Assembly: GCA_016722285.1 (NCBI GenBank) | Contig: JADKGI010000030.1 | Location: forward strand, 62,001-126,000 | Direction of reading: 5' to 3' | DNA: 64,000 nt | From: Saprospiraceae bacterium | GTDB lineage: Bacteria > Bacteroidota > Bacteroidia > Chitinophagales > Saprospiraceae | Shown: piece after piece, positions 9,208 to 18,774 of the stretch | Numbering within the stretch: position 1 is the stretch's first letter | Layout: each line of letters opens with the position of its first letter | The notes under the pieces: model-generated | Seen by the model: only the letters and a program-made list of their open reading frames with translations | What the model was told of the DNA's origin: nothing | The model's database searches: none | Position numbers and translations under genes: made by a program

Positions 9208-10413
9208 ATGGATATATTACAAAGAGTGTACGAAATGACAGCCTTCGGGGCTTTGGCAAAGGATCCTTTTTCTATTTTGATGATTGCCATGGCATTGTTT
9301 TTATTATATTTGGGAATTGGTAAGAAATTTGAACCACTGCTACTGGTTCCCATTGCTTTTGGGGTATTATTAGCCAATTTTCCGGGGGGCAATATGGGTA
9401 TAATACCTTCGGACGATATCAATGGAATCTCAGACCTTACGATTATCAAAATCGCAAAGGAATATGGCATCATGAATATGTTGTATTACACACTCATTAA
9501 AACGGGCTTATTACCACCTTTGATTTTTATGGGAGTCGGTGCTCTGACGGATTTTGGTCCCATGCTGCGCAATTTGAGATTGGCATATTTTGGTGCCGCT
9601 GCTCAGATAGGTATATTTTTGGTACTTACACTTTCAGTGAGTCTTGGCTTCACTCTAAAAGAAGCTTCAGCTCTTGGCATTATTGGTGGAGCCGATGGCC
9701 CAACTGCAATTTATACATCAATTATTCTGGCTCCTCATTTATTGGGGCCGATTGCAATTGCTGCTTATTCTTATATGGCACTGGTACCTGTTATCATACC
9801 ACTTGTAGCCAAATACACTATGACGGTTCAGGATTTTAAGATAAATATGAAAGAACAGGACAAATTATTTCCTTCAGCCGTGCAGATAAAAAATCTAAAA
9901 TTGCTCAAGATTATTTTTCCTGTTGTCCTTTGTGTTATAGTTTCTGTGCTGGTTCCTTCAGCTGTTCCTTTAGTTGGGATGCTTTTATTTGGCAATCTTG
10001 TCAAGGAGATTGGTACTGACACCCACAGGTTATTTGCCGCCGCTTCTGAAACTATTCTTAATACAGCTACTATATTTTTAGGCTTGACCGTCGGTGCGAC
10101 CATGACATCCGCAACTTTTCTGCAACCACAAACTCTGATGATTATAGTAGGTGGATTTCTCGCTTTTTGCCTTTCAGTTGCGGGTGGAATTTATGCTGTA
10201 AAAATATATAATTTATTTTCTAAAAAGAAAATCAACCCACTCATTGGGGCTACTGGCCTCAGTGCAGTTCCTATGTCTTCAAGAGTTGCCAACGAATTGG
10301 CTTTGAAGCATGATCCCTCCAATCACATCTTACAGTATGCCATGTCAAGCAATATTTCGGGTGTGATAGGAAGCGCTGTAGCTGCCGGAGTATTAATATC
10401 ATTTTTGAAATAA
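9208..10413 (+). CDS. oadB: Sodium ion-translocating decarboxylase, beta subunit
   Basis: A 401-residue polytopic membrane protein of the OadB/MmdB/GcdB family, which decarboxylates carboxybiotin and pumps Na+ outward. Family hallmarks are visible: FPGGNMGIIP near residue 53, MGVGALTDFGPML near 105, LGIIGGADGPTAIYTS near 156 (with the conserved Asp) and a late PLIGATGLSAVPMSSRVAN near 347. The ATG follows the biotin-domain stop by a single base, so translation is probably coupled. With the gamma-like and alpha genes it forms a complete pump operon (6985-10413). Confidence 0.95.
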   Translation: MDILQRVYEMTAFGALAKDPFSILMIAMALFLLYLGIGKKFEPLLLVPIAFGVLLANFPGGNMGIIPSDDINGISDLTIIKIAKEYGIMNMLYYTLIKTGLLPPLIFMGVGALTDFGPMLRNLRLAYFGAAAQIGIFLVLTLSVSLGFTLKEASALGIIGGADGPTAIYTSIILAPHLLGPIAIAAYSYMALVPVIIPLVAKYTMTVQDFKINMKEQDKLFPSAVQIKNLKLLKIIFPVVLCVIVSVLVPSAVPLVGMLLFGNLVKEIGTDTHRLFAAASETILNTATIFLGLTVGATMTSATFLQPQTLMIIVGGFLAFCLSVAGGIYAVKIYNLFSKKKINPLIGATGLSAVPMSSRVANELALKHDPSNHILQYAMSSNISGVIGSAVAAGVLISFLK

Positions 10414-10458
10414 TAGTTTGACTGCTAAGATAATATATAGCTTATTTATCAAAACAAT

Positions 10459-11049
10459 ATGACTAATATCAAGACAATTTCCGTATTTTGCGGTTCTTCA
10501 GTAGGCAATAAAGAAAAGTATTTTGATGAAGCCTACACAATGGGTAAATTTTTGGCAGAAGCCGATATAAATATAATCTATGGAGGCGCAAAAGTTGGAC
10601 TCATGGGTGCAATTGCTGACGGAGCTTTAAAATCCGGTGGAACTGTAACTGGTGTTATCCCTGATTTTTTAAGACATAAGGAAATAGCACATGAAGACCT
10701 TTCGGAACTCATAATTGTGAAATCGATGCATGAACGCAAGATGGTCATGTTTGAAAAATCTGATGGCGCTATCGTTTTGCCAGGCGGCTTTGGAACACTC
10801 GATGAGATGTTTGAACTGTTGACTTGGGGCCAGTTGGGACTGCATAAGAAGCCTGTCGGCATACTGAACATTTTAGGGTATTACGATCAATTAATATCTT
10901 TTATCACACATACTGTAAATGAAGGATTATTAAGGAAAACAAATCGTGATATGCTTCTTATTAGCGAAAATCAGGAAAAACTAATACAGCTGATGTCTAA
11001 TTATGTGGCCCCCCGTAAAGCTAAATGGATCAATAAAGACCAGATTTGA
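10459..11049 (+). CDS. LOG family protein (cytokinin riboside monophosphate phosphoribohydrolase-like, TIGR00730)
   Basis: A 196-residue Rossmann-fold protein. The LOG signature PGGFGTLDEMFELLTWGQLG begins near residue 107 and the upstream SMHERKM lies near 93; together they form the nucleotide and catalytic site of the family. Family members hydrolyse nucleoside monophosphates to base and ribose 5-phosphate; the physiological substrate in Bacteroidota is not settled. It starts 45 bases after oadB on the same strand and may be read through from that operon. Confidence 0.9.
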   Translation: MTNIKTISVFCGSSVGNKEKYFDEAYTMGKFLAEADINIIYGGAKVGLMGAIADGALKSGGTVTGVIPDFLRHKEIAHEDLSELIIVKSMHERKMVMFEKSDGAIVLPGGFGTLDEMFELLTWGQLGLHKKPVGILNILGYYDQLISFITHTVNEGLLRKTNRDMLLISENQEKLIQLMSNYVAPRKAKWINKDQI

Positions 11050-11091
11050 AAACAATCACTTTATCTTAAGTTCATTAATATATTGTAAATT

Positions 11092-11796
11092 ATGAAAACT
11101 ATCGGACTAATAGGTGGTATGTCCTGGGAGAGCACTTCTCTTTATTATTCATTATTGAATAACGAAGTTAAAAAACTATTAGGTGCTCCCCATTCCAGTA
11201 AATGCTTGTTGTATTCTGTAGATTTTGGTGAAATTGCAAAGCTTCAGCACGCCGGTGACTGGAATGCACTTGCAACTCTTATGATTGAGGCAGGTCAAAG
11301 CTTAGAAAAAGGAGGAGCTGACTTTATCGTTTTATGTACTAATACGATGCATAAACTTGCCGATGACATTATAAAAAATACTAGTATCCCCTTTCTTCAT
11401 ATAGCAGACGCGACAGCCGAAGCAATACTATCCGAAAAAATTAAAACAGTTGCACTGCTGGGAACTAAATTTACAATGGAGGAGGATTTTTTAATAAATA
11501 AGCTTAAGAAGCATGGTTTATCAGTGATCATTCCGGAATTGGAAGAACGCAATGTTATTCATCGGGTTATATATGAAGAGTTAGTAAATGGAATTGTATC
11601 TGATATTTCCAGAAAAAAGTATCTTGAGATTATGAATAGTCTGTCTTTAAATGGAGCTGAAGGATTTATATTGGGCTGTACAGAGATAGGGATGTTGATC
11701 AATAAAGAAAATACAAATATGAAACTATTTGATACAACAGAAATTCACTCTAAAGCGGCAGTCATTTATTCACTTAGTAACCTGAATGATTCTTAA
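11092..11796 (+). CDS. Aspartate/glutamate racemase family protein
   Basis: A 234-residue member of the Asp/Glu racemase superfamily. The opening MKTIGLIGGMSWEST is typical of the aspartate racemase/YgeA group. The two catalytic cysteines appear in VLCTNTMHK (near residue 82) and ILGCTEIGML (near 193). It probably interconverts amino-acid enantiomers, for example making D-aspartate or D-glutamate; substrate choice cannot be read from the sequence. It lies 42 bases after the LOG gene. Confidence 0.9.
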   Translation: MKTIGLIGGMSWESTSLYYSLLNNEVKKLLGAPHSSKCLLYSVDFGEIAKLQHAGDWNALATLMIEAGQSLEKGGADFIVLCTNTMHKLADDIIKNTSIPFLHIADATAEAILSEKIKTVALLGTKFTMEEDFLINKLKKHGLSVIIPELEERNVIHRVIYEELVNGIVSDISRKKYLEIMNSLSLNGAEGFILGCTEIGMLINKENTNMKLFDTTEIHSKAAVIYSLSNLNDS

Positions 11797-12002
11797 ATTT
11801 AAGTTCAGTCTCTGACATTTTGAAATTGAAATAATCAGACAACAAAGAATTTATTTAAATTTTTAGGTAAATTCTTATGTAAATTTATGACCTTTGCTCA
11901 AGAAATATTTTTTTACAAATTAATCAGAAAAACCAAATTATCTGTTTTATGGGTATCAAAATATGATTCTGCACTTAATAATTGATTAAAAATAAGTAAA
12001 AA

Positions 12003-13070
12003 ATGAAATATAATTTTTATGCTGGACCTGCCATTCTTGCACAGGAAGTCATGCAGGAAGCGTCTCGTGCTGTGGTTGAATTTAATGGCATGGGATTTTC
12101 GATATTGGAGATTTCTCACCGATCAAAGGAGTTTATTGCGGTCATGGATGAAGCTGTATCATTGGCAAAGGAACTTTTGAATGTTCCAGAGGAGTATGAA
12201 GTTCTGTTTCTTGCAGGAGGGGCAAGCCTTCAATTTGCCATGGCACCGATGAACCTGTTGGATGCAAGTATGAAAGCCGCATATACCGATACAGGGACAT
12301 GGGCAAGCAAGGCCATTAAGGATGGGAAGCTGTATGGACAGGTAGATGTTATAGCATGTTCAAAAGATGCGAACTATTCATATATACCCAGGGGATATGA
12401 AATAGATCCATCATACCGGTTCCTTCATATTACGAGTAATAATACTATTTTCGGAACTCAGTATCAATCTTTTCCGGAGACTTCAGTACCATTGGTAAGT
12501 GATATGTCATCTGATATTTTCAGCAGAGTGATTGATGTAAATAAATTTGATCTCATATACGCCGGTGCACAAAAAAATATGGGTCCAGCAGGAACTACCC
12601 TTGTAATCGTTAAAAAATCTGCTTTGGGCAAAGTCAACAGACAAATTCCTGCAATGATGAATTATCAAAACCATATAGACTCAGCATCTATGTACAATAC
12701 GCCACCGGTTTTTCCTGTTTACGTCTCTATGCTTACACTCAGATGGATTAAACGTAATGGAGGAATAGCTGGAATTCAAAAGAAAAATGAAGCTAAAGCC
12801 GCTGCATTATATGGAGAAATCGAAAGGAATTCCTTATTTTACACACCTACCAATCACGAAGATAAATCTAAAATGAATGTTTGTTTCCTTCTTCATGATA
12901 AAGAAAAGGAAAAGCAGTTTTTGGCAAATTGCAAATCAGCCGGATGCATTGGGTTGGAAGGACATCGCTCTGTTGGCGGATTCAGAGCATCAATTTATAA
13001 TGCTATGACCTTAGAAGGAGTCAATCAGCTTATTGGAGTAATGCAGGACTTCGAAAAGGTAAATGGCTAA
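12003..13070 (+). CDS. serC: Phosphoserine aminotransferase
   Basis: A 355-residue class-V aminotransferase that makes 3-phosphoserine from 3-phosphohydroxypyruvate (and acts in pyridoxal phosphate synthesis). It opens with YNFYAGPAILAQEV, has FLAGGASLQFAM near residue 70, the PLP lysine in IYAGAQKNMGPAG near 189 and the C-terminal EGHRSVGGFRASIYNA near 320. The length is standard. Its 3' end overlaps the next gene by 8 bases, which suggests coupled translation. A 206-base gap precedes it. Confidence 0.95.
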   Translation: MKYNFYAGPAILAQEVMQEASRAVVEFNGMGFSILEISHRSKEFIAVMDEAVSLAKELLNVPEEYEVLFLAGGASLQFAMAPMNLLDASMKAAYTDTGTWASKAIKDGKLYGQVDVIACSKDANYSYIPRGYEIDPSYRFLHITSNNTIFGTQYQSFPETSVPLVSDMSSDIFSRVIDVNKFDLIYAGAQKNMGPAGTTLVIVKKSALGKVNRQIPAMMNYQNHIDSASMYNTPPVFPVYVSMLTLRWIKRNGGIAGIQKKNEAKAAALYGEIERNSLFYTPTNHEDKSKMNVCFLLHDKEKEKQFLANCKSAGCIGLEGHRSVGGFRASIYNAMTLEGVNQLIGVMQDFEKVNG

Positions 13071-13803
13071 TAAGCAATACTTTATTGACCTGGATGGTTT
13101 GAAATTACCAGTCAAAATCATCATTGAAAATCGGGCAGGTGCCAGGGTAGCATTAGGAGGTACACATGTTATATTGCGTATTCCCAAAGCAATACTGTTT
13201 ACCACAAATGTAGATAAACATATAAATTGGGCTACAAGCTGGCTCAGACAATTAAAAGCAAAAAAACCATCAGTTTTTGAAAAATATACCTTAGTAAAGG
13301 AGTATAAAAGCGGGTATTTATTTGATATCGGAGGAAAGCGTTTTGAACTTGATATAAATGATTCCAACAGGAATTCCGGTCATATCACATTGATTCAAGA
13401 AAACGTCCTAAAAATAGAACTGCCTGCCAGAGAAGATTATAACAAACAAAAGTTGATAAAAGACCTTCTCATTATTTTTTCGCAGAATTACTTTTTACCG
13501 GAGATTATCAAGAAGGTAAATCATTTCAATAGTAAGTATTTTCATAAGCCTATTAAAAATGTTAGGCTCAAGTATAATAAGACCAATTGGGGCAGTTGTT
13601 CTACCGGTAAAAATCTAAACTTTTCAGTAAGATTATTTTTCGCACCAGATGATGTTATTGACTATGTGGTCGTACATGAGTTGGCTCATTTGGTTGAAAT
13701 GAACCATTCAGACCGATTTTGGACCATTGTAGAAAAAATTATTCCTGACTACAAAAGAATAGAACTATTGCTTAAGGTCAACAACGGCAAGTATGATTTT
13801 TAA
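13063..13803 (+). CDS. YgjP-like (DUF45/SprT-type) zinc metallopeptidase family protein
   Basis: A 246-residue protein of the YgjP/DUF45 family. The zinc site is VVHELAHLVEMNHSDRFW near residue 203: an HExxH followed by the third His in NHSDRFW. Upstream, KYNKTNWGSCSTGKNLNFSVRL is the conserved WGSC...G..N.S.RL block of the family. No signal peptide is seen, so it is probably cytoplasmic; its substrate is unknown. It overlaps serC by 8 bases. Confidence 0.88.
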   Translation: MANKQYFIDLDGLKLPVKIIIENRAGARVALGGTHVILRIPKAILFTTNVDKHINWATSWLRQLKAKKPSVFEKYTLVKEYKSGYLFDIGGKRFELDINDSNRNSGHITLIQENVLKIELPAREDYNKQKLIKDLLIIFSQNYFLPEIIKKVNHFNSKYFHKPIKNVRLKYNKTNWGSCSTGKNLNFSVRLFFAPDDVIDYVVVHELAHLVEMNHSDRFWTIVEKIIPDYKRIELLLKVNNGKYDF

Positions 13804-13886
13804 AAGAAGGAAGCTTGAAATGATGTAAATAAATTAAGTATTCTTTTATAAGTCTTGCAATTATCTTATCAATTAGATTTTAATCA

Positions 13887-15004
13887 TTATATTTTGTCTA
13901 ATTCAGAAGCAAGTTTATCCCCCATGTAGGATCCGATAGCTATGCCCATTCCACCCATTCGGACACCCACGAGGATATCAGGATTTACCCATTCGCAGAT
14001 GGGATATTTTGAAGGGCCTACTCCCAGAATTCCACTCCACCAATAGTCTATCTTGTTGGATCCACCGGGATAGATAGTCTCCAGGATAGTTTTGAGATAA
14101 TCACTGATTACGGGTGTATTACCAAATTGGTCCGTCAATTCCGCTTGATGATCGATATTTCGGCCTCCACCAAGTAAAATCCGTCCCTCATAATTTCGGA
14201 AATATACATAGCCTTTGTCCAGGTGACAAGCCGAATCAAGAGGATTATCGGGTAGCACTTTTGTGATTAGTACCTGATTTCTGGCAGGTACCACAGGCAA
14301 TGATGGAATTAGAGAAGACGTAAAACCATTTGTACAAACGATGAGTTTTTCGTATTCAATTTTATATGACAATCTCCAGTGAGTATTTTATTTTGTTGGT
14401 CTATGTGAATGATATTGATGCCATTGATGATATCGACACCCATTAAAATGGCTTTTTGGATCAGATTATTCATCATAGACACCGGATTTATAGTACCCTC
14501 GTATTGATTGTAAATAGTCGAATCTGCGAAGCCTGATAATAATTGATTTTTCTTTACATGGTAACAGTCATTTATATTTAAAATATTGTAAATTAATTTA
14601 TTGCAATAATCAATTTTTTCAAAACAAGCATTCATAAGAATTGAATCTGAGTGACGGAACAGCTCAATACCACCACAGTGCTTGTATTCAAGCGCGGCTT
14701 CCCCCACTCTTGACTTTAATTTCGAAAGGCCCAGCCAACGCATTTTTACAATCTCGGTACAGGAAGCCTCACCCATCGAAGCAATGTCATCCATTAATTC
14801 TGATACTGATCCAAAACATGAAAAACCAGCATTTTTGGTGCTGGCGCCATAGGGTAATGAGCCCCTTTCCAATATTTTTACAGTAAGCCACGGTTGCTTT
14901 TCTTTAATGGAAATAGCTGTACTTAGTCCCACTATTCCGGAACCCAGTATTGTAATATCTGCTTTAGATTCTATATATTTTTTTTCCCAAAAACTATAAT
15001 TCAT
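13887..15004 (-). CDS. FAD-dependent oxidoreductase (DAO family), frame broken once
   Basis: An amino-acid oxidase-like flavoprotein in two frames. The N-terminal piece (15004 down to about 14360) has the dinucleotide-binding ITILGSGIVGLSTAISIKE near residue 17 and GASTKNAGFSCFG near 53. The C-terminal piece (down to 13887) continues with IEYEKLIVCTNGFTSSL, ILLGGGRNIDH and GVRMGGMGIAIGS. Adding one T to the TTTT run at 14360-14363 joins them into a protein of about 372 residues, so the break is probably a sequencing indel. It likely oxidises an amine or amino acid substrate; which one is not evident. It is convergent with the upstream plus-strand metallopeptidase gene. Confidence 0.85.
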
Positions 15005-15137
15005 TATATTGTGCCTTGTTTTGTAATTGATGATTATAATAATCCATAGCGTCTAGGCGAGAATTATCCTTTTTAAAAAGCGTATTTCAAAAAAGCAAAA
15101 TAACAAAGCAAAAATATAATATTTAAACTCTTATTTT

Positions 15138-15575
15138 ATGATTCAGCGAATACAATCCATTTTTTTACTTATTTGCAGTACTACATTTTTCGGGTTATTT
15201 GGTGTTCCATTTGCAACCAGCCGAGTTCCCATCCCGTATCTGTTTGGAGATTTGACATACAATATCCAGGATAGCCCTGTTCTGTTGGCAATGGCTGTTT
15301 TTGGTGGCCTTGTCAGTCTGATCGCCATATTTTTGTATAATAAGCGTCCTGTTCAATTAAAATTGGCATATCTGAGTACGGTGTTAAGTATATTATTGCC
15401 TTTGGTAGTGGTTTTATTAGTTTATAATGAAGGAACAGCAACTACCCAAGCGGACAAAATTGACGATGGGGTGGGTGTATATTTGCCTGTAATAGGGATC
15501 ATTTGCTCCATCCTGGCTGCCAGGTATATAGCCAAAGATGAGAATACGGTGAAGTCCATGGATCGCTTAAGATAA
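15138..15575 (+). CDS. DUF4293 family membrane protein
   Basis: A 145-residue protein with four predicted membrane helices, starting MIQRIQSIFLL as DUF4293 members typically do. Helices are near residues 7-25, 48-66, 74-95 and 114-130, with a charged C-terminal tail. The family is widespread in Bacteroidota and has no known function. Only one base separates its stop from the next gene's ATG, which indicates an operon with the ribosome-rescue factor. Confidence 0.85.
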   Translation: MIQRIQSIFLLICSTTFFGLFGVPFATSRVPIPYLFGDLTYNIQDSPVLLAMAVFGGLVSLIAIFLYNKRPVQLKLAYLSTVLSILLPLVVVLLVYNEGTATTQADKIDDGVGVYLPVIGIICSILAARYIAKDENTVKSMDRLR

Positions 15576-15576
15576 A

Positions 15577-15948
15577 ATGGAAGATATATCTGCTATACTG
15601 TCAGAATGTAGTTACTCCACTTCGAGAAGTAGTGGTCCCGGCGGGCAAAATGTTAATAAGACCGAGACTAAGGTTGAACTGAGGCTTAATATCCTGGTAT
15701 CAGAAGTCCTTTCCGATCAGCAAAAAACTATCCTGCTTCATAAGTTAGGATCAAAATTAGTAGATGGTTCCACTATCCTTATCACATCACAGGAAACCCG
15801 CAGCCAATTAAAAAACAAAAATATTGCCAATAATAAATTGATTGAACTGATTGGACAAGCCTTGGTCCCCGACATACCAAGAATTCCAACCCGGCCAACA
15901 AAGAAATCCAAAGAAAAACGGATTGAAACTAAAAGCAATCAGGTATGA
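15577..15948 (+). CDS. arfB: Alternative ribosome-rescue factor ArfB (YaeJ/ICT1-type peptidyl-tRNA hydrolase)
   Basis: A 123-residue release-factor-like hydrolase that frees peptides from stalled ribosomes. The catalytic GGQ is in SRSSGPGGQNVNKTETKVELR at about residues 17-37. ArfB proteins end in a basic tail that enters the mRNA channel; here the tail KKSKEKRIETKSNQV stops early. A neighbouring frame starting at 15945 continues with basic sequence (MTKSMRGNLKNKIS) to a stop at 16005-16007, which would restore the usual ~140-residue length. The gene may therefore carry a small frameshift near 15940. It follows DUF4293 by one base. Confidence 0.9.
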   Translation: MEDISAILSECSYSTSRSSGPGGQNVNKTETKVELRLNILVSEVLSDQQKTILLHKLGSKLVDGSTILITSQETRSQLKNKNIANNKLIELIGQALVPDIPRIPTRPTKKSKEKRIETKSNQV

Positions 15949-16007
15949 CCAAATCGATGAGAGGAAATCTAAAAAACAAAATAAGTAAAAGTGATATTGA
16001 AGAATAG

Positions 16008-16530
16008 GTTATCAAAAATATTTTTTTTGATATCATTTCAGATTATTTCATCTGTTTAAATTTTGCTAAGTTATTGATTTTGTTTGAATTGTGAATTTGT
16101 TAAACTTCAAAAATTCCTTGATTAACGGATCTATTTAATCATTCAGGTTTGTATGCAGACCGCTTATGGGGATTTTATGTGTTTAAATTTATTTTTATTT
16201 TAATTGTCACATAGAACCCGTATGATCTAATCATAATGGTTTGTGATGTTTGCATCATTGGGATTTAATCTTTTATTGGCTGTAAGGTTTTATCTGAAAC
16301 AAGCTAACAAATATAAATTTTTATTAGGTTTCATTGAAAATACCTTTCTTGGGATTGATAATGCTAAACATATAAATATTTATATTATTAGTATTTCTTT
16401 GATAATATCACATTTATGTATGAATATTGATAAATATGTAATATTTTTGTAACTCATATCCAGTCTATACTCCCCTTGATGTTATTACCAGTGAATTTAA
16501 TTTCAAAAATTAATCAATAATAACTATTCT
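16008..16530. other. Intergenic region, no supported gene
   Basis: About 520 bases of very AT-rich sequence. A short open frame at 16243-16452 has no family features and is not called. A -7-like box TATTTTTG lies at 16442-16449, 82 bases before the next start codon, and may belong to the DUF1566 gene. Nothing else is seen. Confidence 0.5.
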
Positions 16531-17319
16531 ATGAAATTTCAATTATTTTTTATTGCCTGGCTATTAATTTTTTTAGGAAATAACACATGGGCTCAAAGTA
16601 TAGCTATCAACACCAATGGAGCTGCACCTGAAAATTCTGCACTTTTGGATGTTAATTCCACCACCAAAGTAGTATTGATACCACGCATGAGCATGGCTCA
16701 AAGAGACTCCATAAATAGTCCTGCGACAGGATTATTGATTTATCAAACAAACAATAACAGTGGATATTATTTCTATAATGGAAGCATCTGGACATCTATG
16801 ACTTCAGGAGTGTCAGGAAGCATTGGACATTATATTGGTGAGTATTTCGGTGGAGGCTTAGTATATTATGTTTATGATAATGGAAGTCATGGATTGATAG
16901 CTTCACTGGACGATTTGAGTCAGGGGATAGGGTGGGGCAACCCTGCGATCAATATTTCAAATAGTGAAAGTGAATATGATGGAGCAGTTAATTCTATTTC
17001 TATACTTACCCAGTTGGGGACCGGGACAACATATGCGGCTCGTCTGTGCATTAATTATAATGCCGGTGGGTATTCAGATTGGTATCTGCCATCGATTTGG
17101 GAACTTAATCTTTTGTATAACGATGCTTTTATGATTTCATCTAAGTTAAATTCTGACGGAAATCCTGCTACAAATGGATTTTTATTGTCATCAAATTACT
17201 GGAGCTCAACTGAAAGAAGTACAACTGAGGCTTGGCATGTCAATTTTGGCTTTGATTACCAATTCTCAAATAATGATAAGAACATGTTGCACAGAGTCAG
17301 GGCCATCAGGAGATTTTAG
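16531..17319 (+). CDS. Secreted DUF1566-type protein
   Basis: A 262-residue exported protein. Residues 1-22 form a signal peptide (hydrophobic core, then NTWAQS). The N-terminal part (SALLDVNSTTKVVLIPRMSMAQRDSI, ATGLLIYQT) is the head region common in Bacteroidota secreted and tail-fibre-like proteins. The C-terminal half has DUF1566 hallmarks: DWYLPSIWELNLLY near residue 187, NYWSSTE near 226 and the terminal RVRAIRRF. No T9SS or IPTL sorting signal is present at its C-terminus. It precedes a degraded copy of the tail of the exosortase substrate; whether it belongs functionally to the exosortase locus is unclear. Confidence 0.8.
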   Translation: MKFQLFFIAWLLIFLGNNTWAQSIAINTNGAAPENSALLDVNSTTKVVLIPRMSMAQRDSINSPATGLLIYQTNNNSGYYFYNGSIWTSMTSGVSGSIGHYIGEYFGGGLVYYVYDNGSHGLIASLDDLSQGIGWGNPAINISNSESEYDGAVNSISILTQLGTGTTYAARLCINYNAGGYSDWYLPSIWELNLLYNDAFMISSKLNSDGNPATNGFLLSSNYWSSTERSTTEAWHVNFGFDYQFSNNDKNMLHRVRAIRRF

Positions 17320-17379
17320 TGGTCGAGTACTGCACACTGTTTTTAAACGATTAATGAATTTGAAAACGTATTTGTCAAT

Positions 17380-17612
17380 GCTACATATTTTAAGTGGTTA
17401 TCGATACTTGAAATATTTCAAGTCATTTATTCTATATACCATTTGATGCTGACGGGTAAAAACTTAACTTACTTTGGTGGTTTGGGTTAGTTGTAATAGG
17501 CTTTGTACTCATATAAATCATATATGGTAAGAATATATATGAGGATATCATAGGGATAAGAATTACCGTGCTTTTACTGGCTTATGTGATATACTTGATG
17601 AAGGAGAAGTAG
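17380..17612 (+). pseudogene. Decayed copy of the C-terminal tail of the IPTL-CTERM-type protein
   Basis: From 17436 the plus strand in one frame reads IPFDADG, stop, KLNLLWWFGLVVIGFVLI, stop, then IIYGKNIYEDIIGI and YVIYLMKEK, ending at TAG 17610-17612. This aligns residue for residue with the end of the intact protein encoded just downstream (IPFDLDKFKINLLW, LGLALVGFVAI, IWGKIISDDIFG, YVMYLMKEK), with stops at positions equivalent to Phe and Tyr. Upstream in another frame HILSGYRYLKYF matches LVLSGYGIKES. The copy therefore spans at least 17380-17612 and has decayed by substitutions and an indel. It ends where the intact gene overlaps xrtH, but no xrtH start follows here. Confidence 0.8.
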
Positions 17613-17853
17613 CGTATTAAGTTCCAATTACTTTGCTTATAATGGTCATTCAAATTTATTTGAATGGGTTTTTGCAGTTTCAAATGAATTTGAAATATCA
17701 ATTTACATTGGGCTTCATAAGATAACACACTGTAATAAGGAAGCATATAAGTACGTAAATTATATATATGCAATTAAAATATATGTAATAATATTTTTCG
17801 TTCTAAATTTTATTAAATCCTTTTAATCTTTGATTCCAGTTGATAATTATTCT

Positions 17854-18774
17854 ATGAAGAGTTACATCCAATATCTGATGTCCATTAATGCGCTAAGAAA
17901 TATTTTAGTAGCGCTGCTTTTTGTAGCAGGTGTATCATACAAAGGAATATCACAAACGCCTGGTTTTATACAAAACACTTTCCCGGGTGGTCCTGCTATC
18001 CCTAATTCAAATTTGGGATTTGATTTTACTGTCAAAAATTTGGTTACTATCTCGGCATTAGGAGTATATGATTATTTAAACGACGGTTTGGTTATTGACC
18101 ATCCTGTGACCTTATATTCGAGCACTGGTACTGTACTTGCAACAGTAACTGTTCCAATGGGTATAATTGCGCCATTAAATAATGGTTTTCGATATGTTGC
18201 TCTAACTACGCCGATAACCTTAACACCTGGTGATTATGTTATAATGGCTTATTCTGCATCAGCTATTGATGCTTCTCCACAGAATTTTCCACCTTTTTCC
18301 TCTGCAATTACAATAGACGCTCGACTAGATTTAATAAATGGAAGTAGGCAAGCATCAGGTAATATTTTTGCTCCTACAAATGCTGGCAGTTTTGTTTTAC
18401 TCTCTTCTAGCTTCCTTATAACAGAAGTTACAGTTCCCACCCTAAGCCAGTGGGGTATCTTGATCTTTGGATTATCACTACTTGCTATGGGATTGGTAGT
18501 AGCATATAATGTACAGACTTCTCGTAAGCTAGTATTATCAGGATATGGAATTAAAGAATCTCATACTGGACTTGATCTGGGTAGATTCAATATACCTTTC
18601 GACCTTGATAAGTTTAAGATTAACTTGTTATGGAGCTTAGGATTGGCTTTAGTAGGATTTGTAGCGATCTACTCTATATGGGGAAAGATTATCTCCGATG
18701 ATATCTTCGGGATGAGTACTAGTTTCCCTTTAGTGTCTTATGTGATGTATTTGATGAAGGAGAAGTATGAGTAA
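17854..18774 (+). CDS. Exported protein with IPTL-CTERM-type sorting motif and long C-terminal tail
   Basis: A ~306-residue protein, probable substrate of the exosortase encoded next. The frame extends to a TTG at 17830, but the ATG at 17854 gives a signal peptide ending near ISQTPG. A beta-rich domain follows (about residues 40-190) with LGFDFTVKNLVTISALGVYD and LYSSTGTVLATVTVP. At residues 194-201 comes VPTLSQWG, the recognition motif of IPTL-CTERM domains, then a membrane helix (ILIFGLSLLAMGLVVAY). Unusually, about 85 more residues follow, with a second hydrophobic helix (LLWSLGLALVGFVAIYSIWG) and the end YVMYLMKEKYE. The MKEK codons (aag gag aag) also form a Shine-Dalgarno-like AAGGAG for xrtH, whose ATG overlaps this gene by 8 bases. 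Confidence 0.8.
   Translation: MKSYIQYLMSINALRNILVALLFVAGVSYKGISQTPGFIQNTFPGGPAIPNSNLGFDFTVKNLVTISALGVYDYLNDGLVIDHPVTLYSSTGTVLATVTVPMGIIAPLNNGFRYVALTTPITLTPGDYVIMAYSASAIDASPQNFPPFSSAITIDARLDLINGSRQASGNIFAPTNAGSFVLLSSSFLITEVTVPTLSQWGILIFGLSLLAMGLVVAYNVQTSRKLVLSGYGIKESHTGLDLGRFNIPFDLDKFKINLLWSLGLALVGFVAIYSIWGKIISDDIFGMSTSFPLVSYVMYLMKEKYE

Noticed and set aside
16243..16452. 69-residue open frame in an intergenic region
   Set aside because: AT-rich, rich in Ile/Phe/Tyr from composition, no signal or family features.
17174..17446. 90-residue frame overlapping the DUF1566 gene
   Set aside because: It overlaps the real gene; only its last part is meaningful, as a frame of the decayed tail copy.
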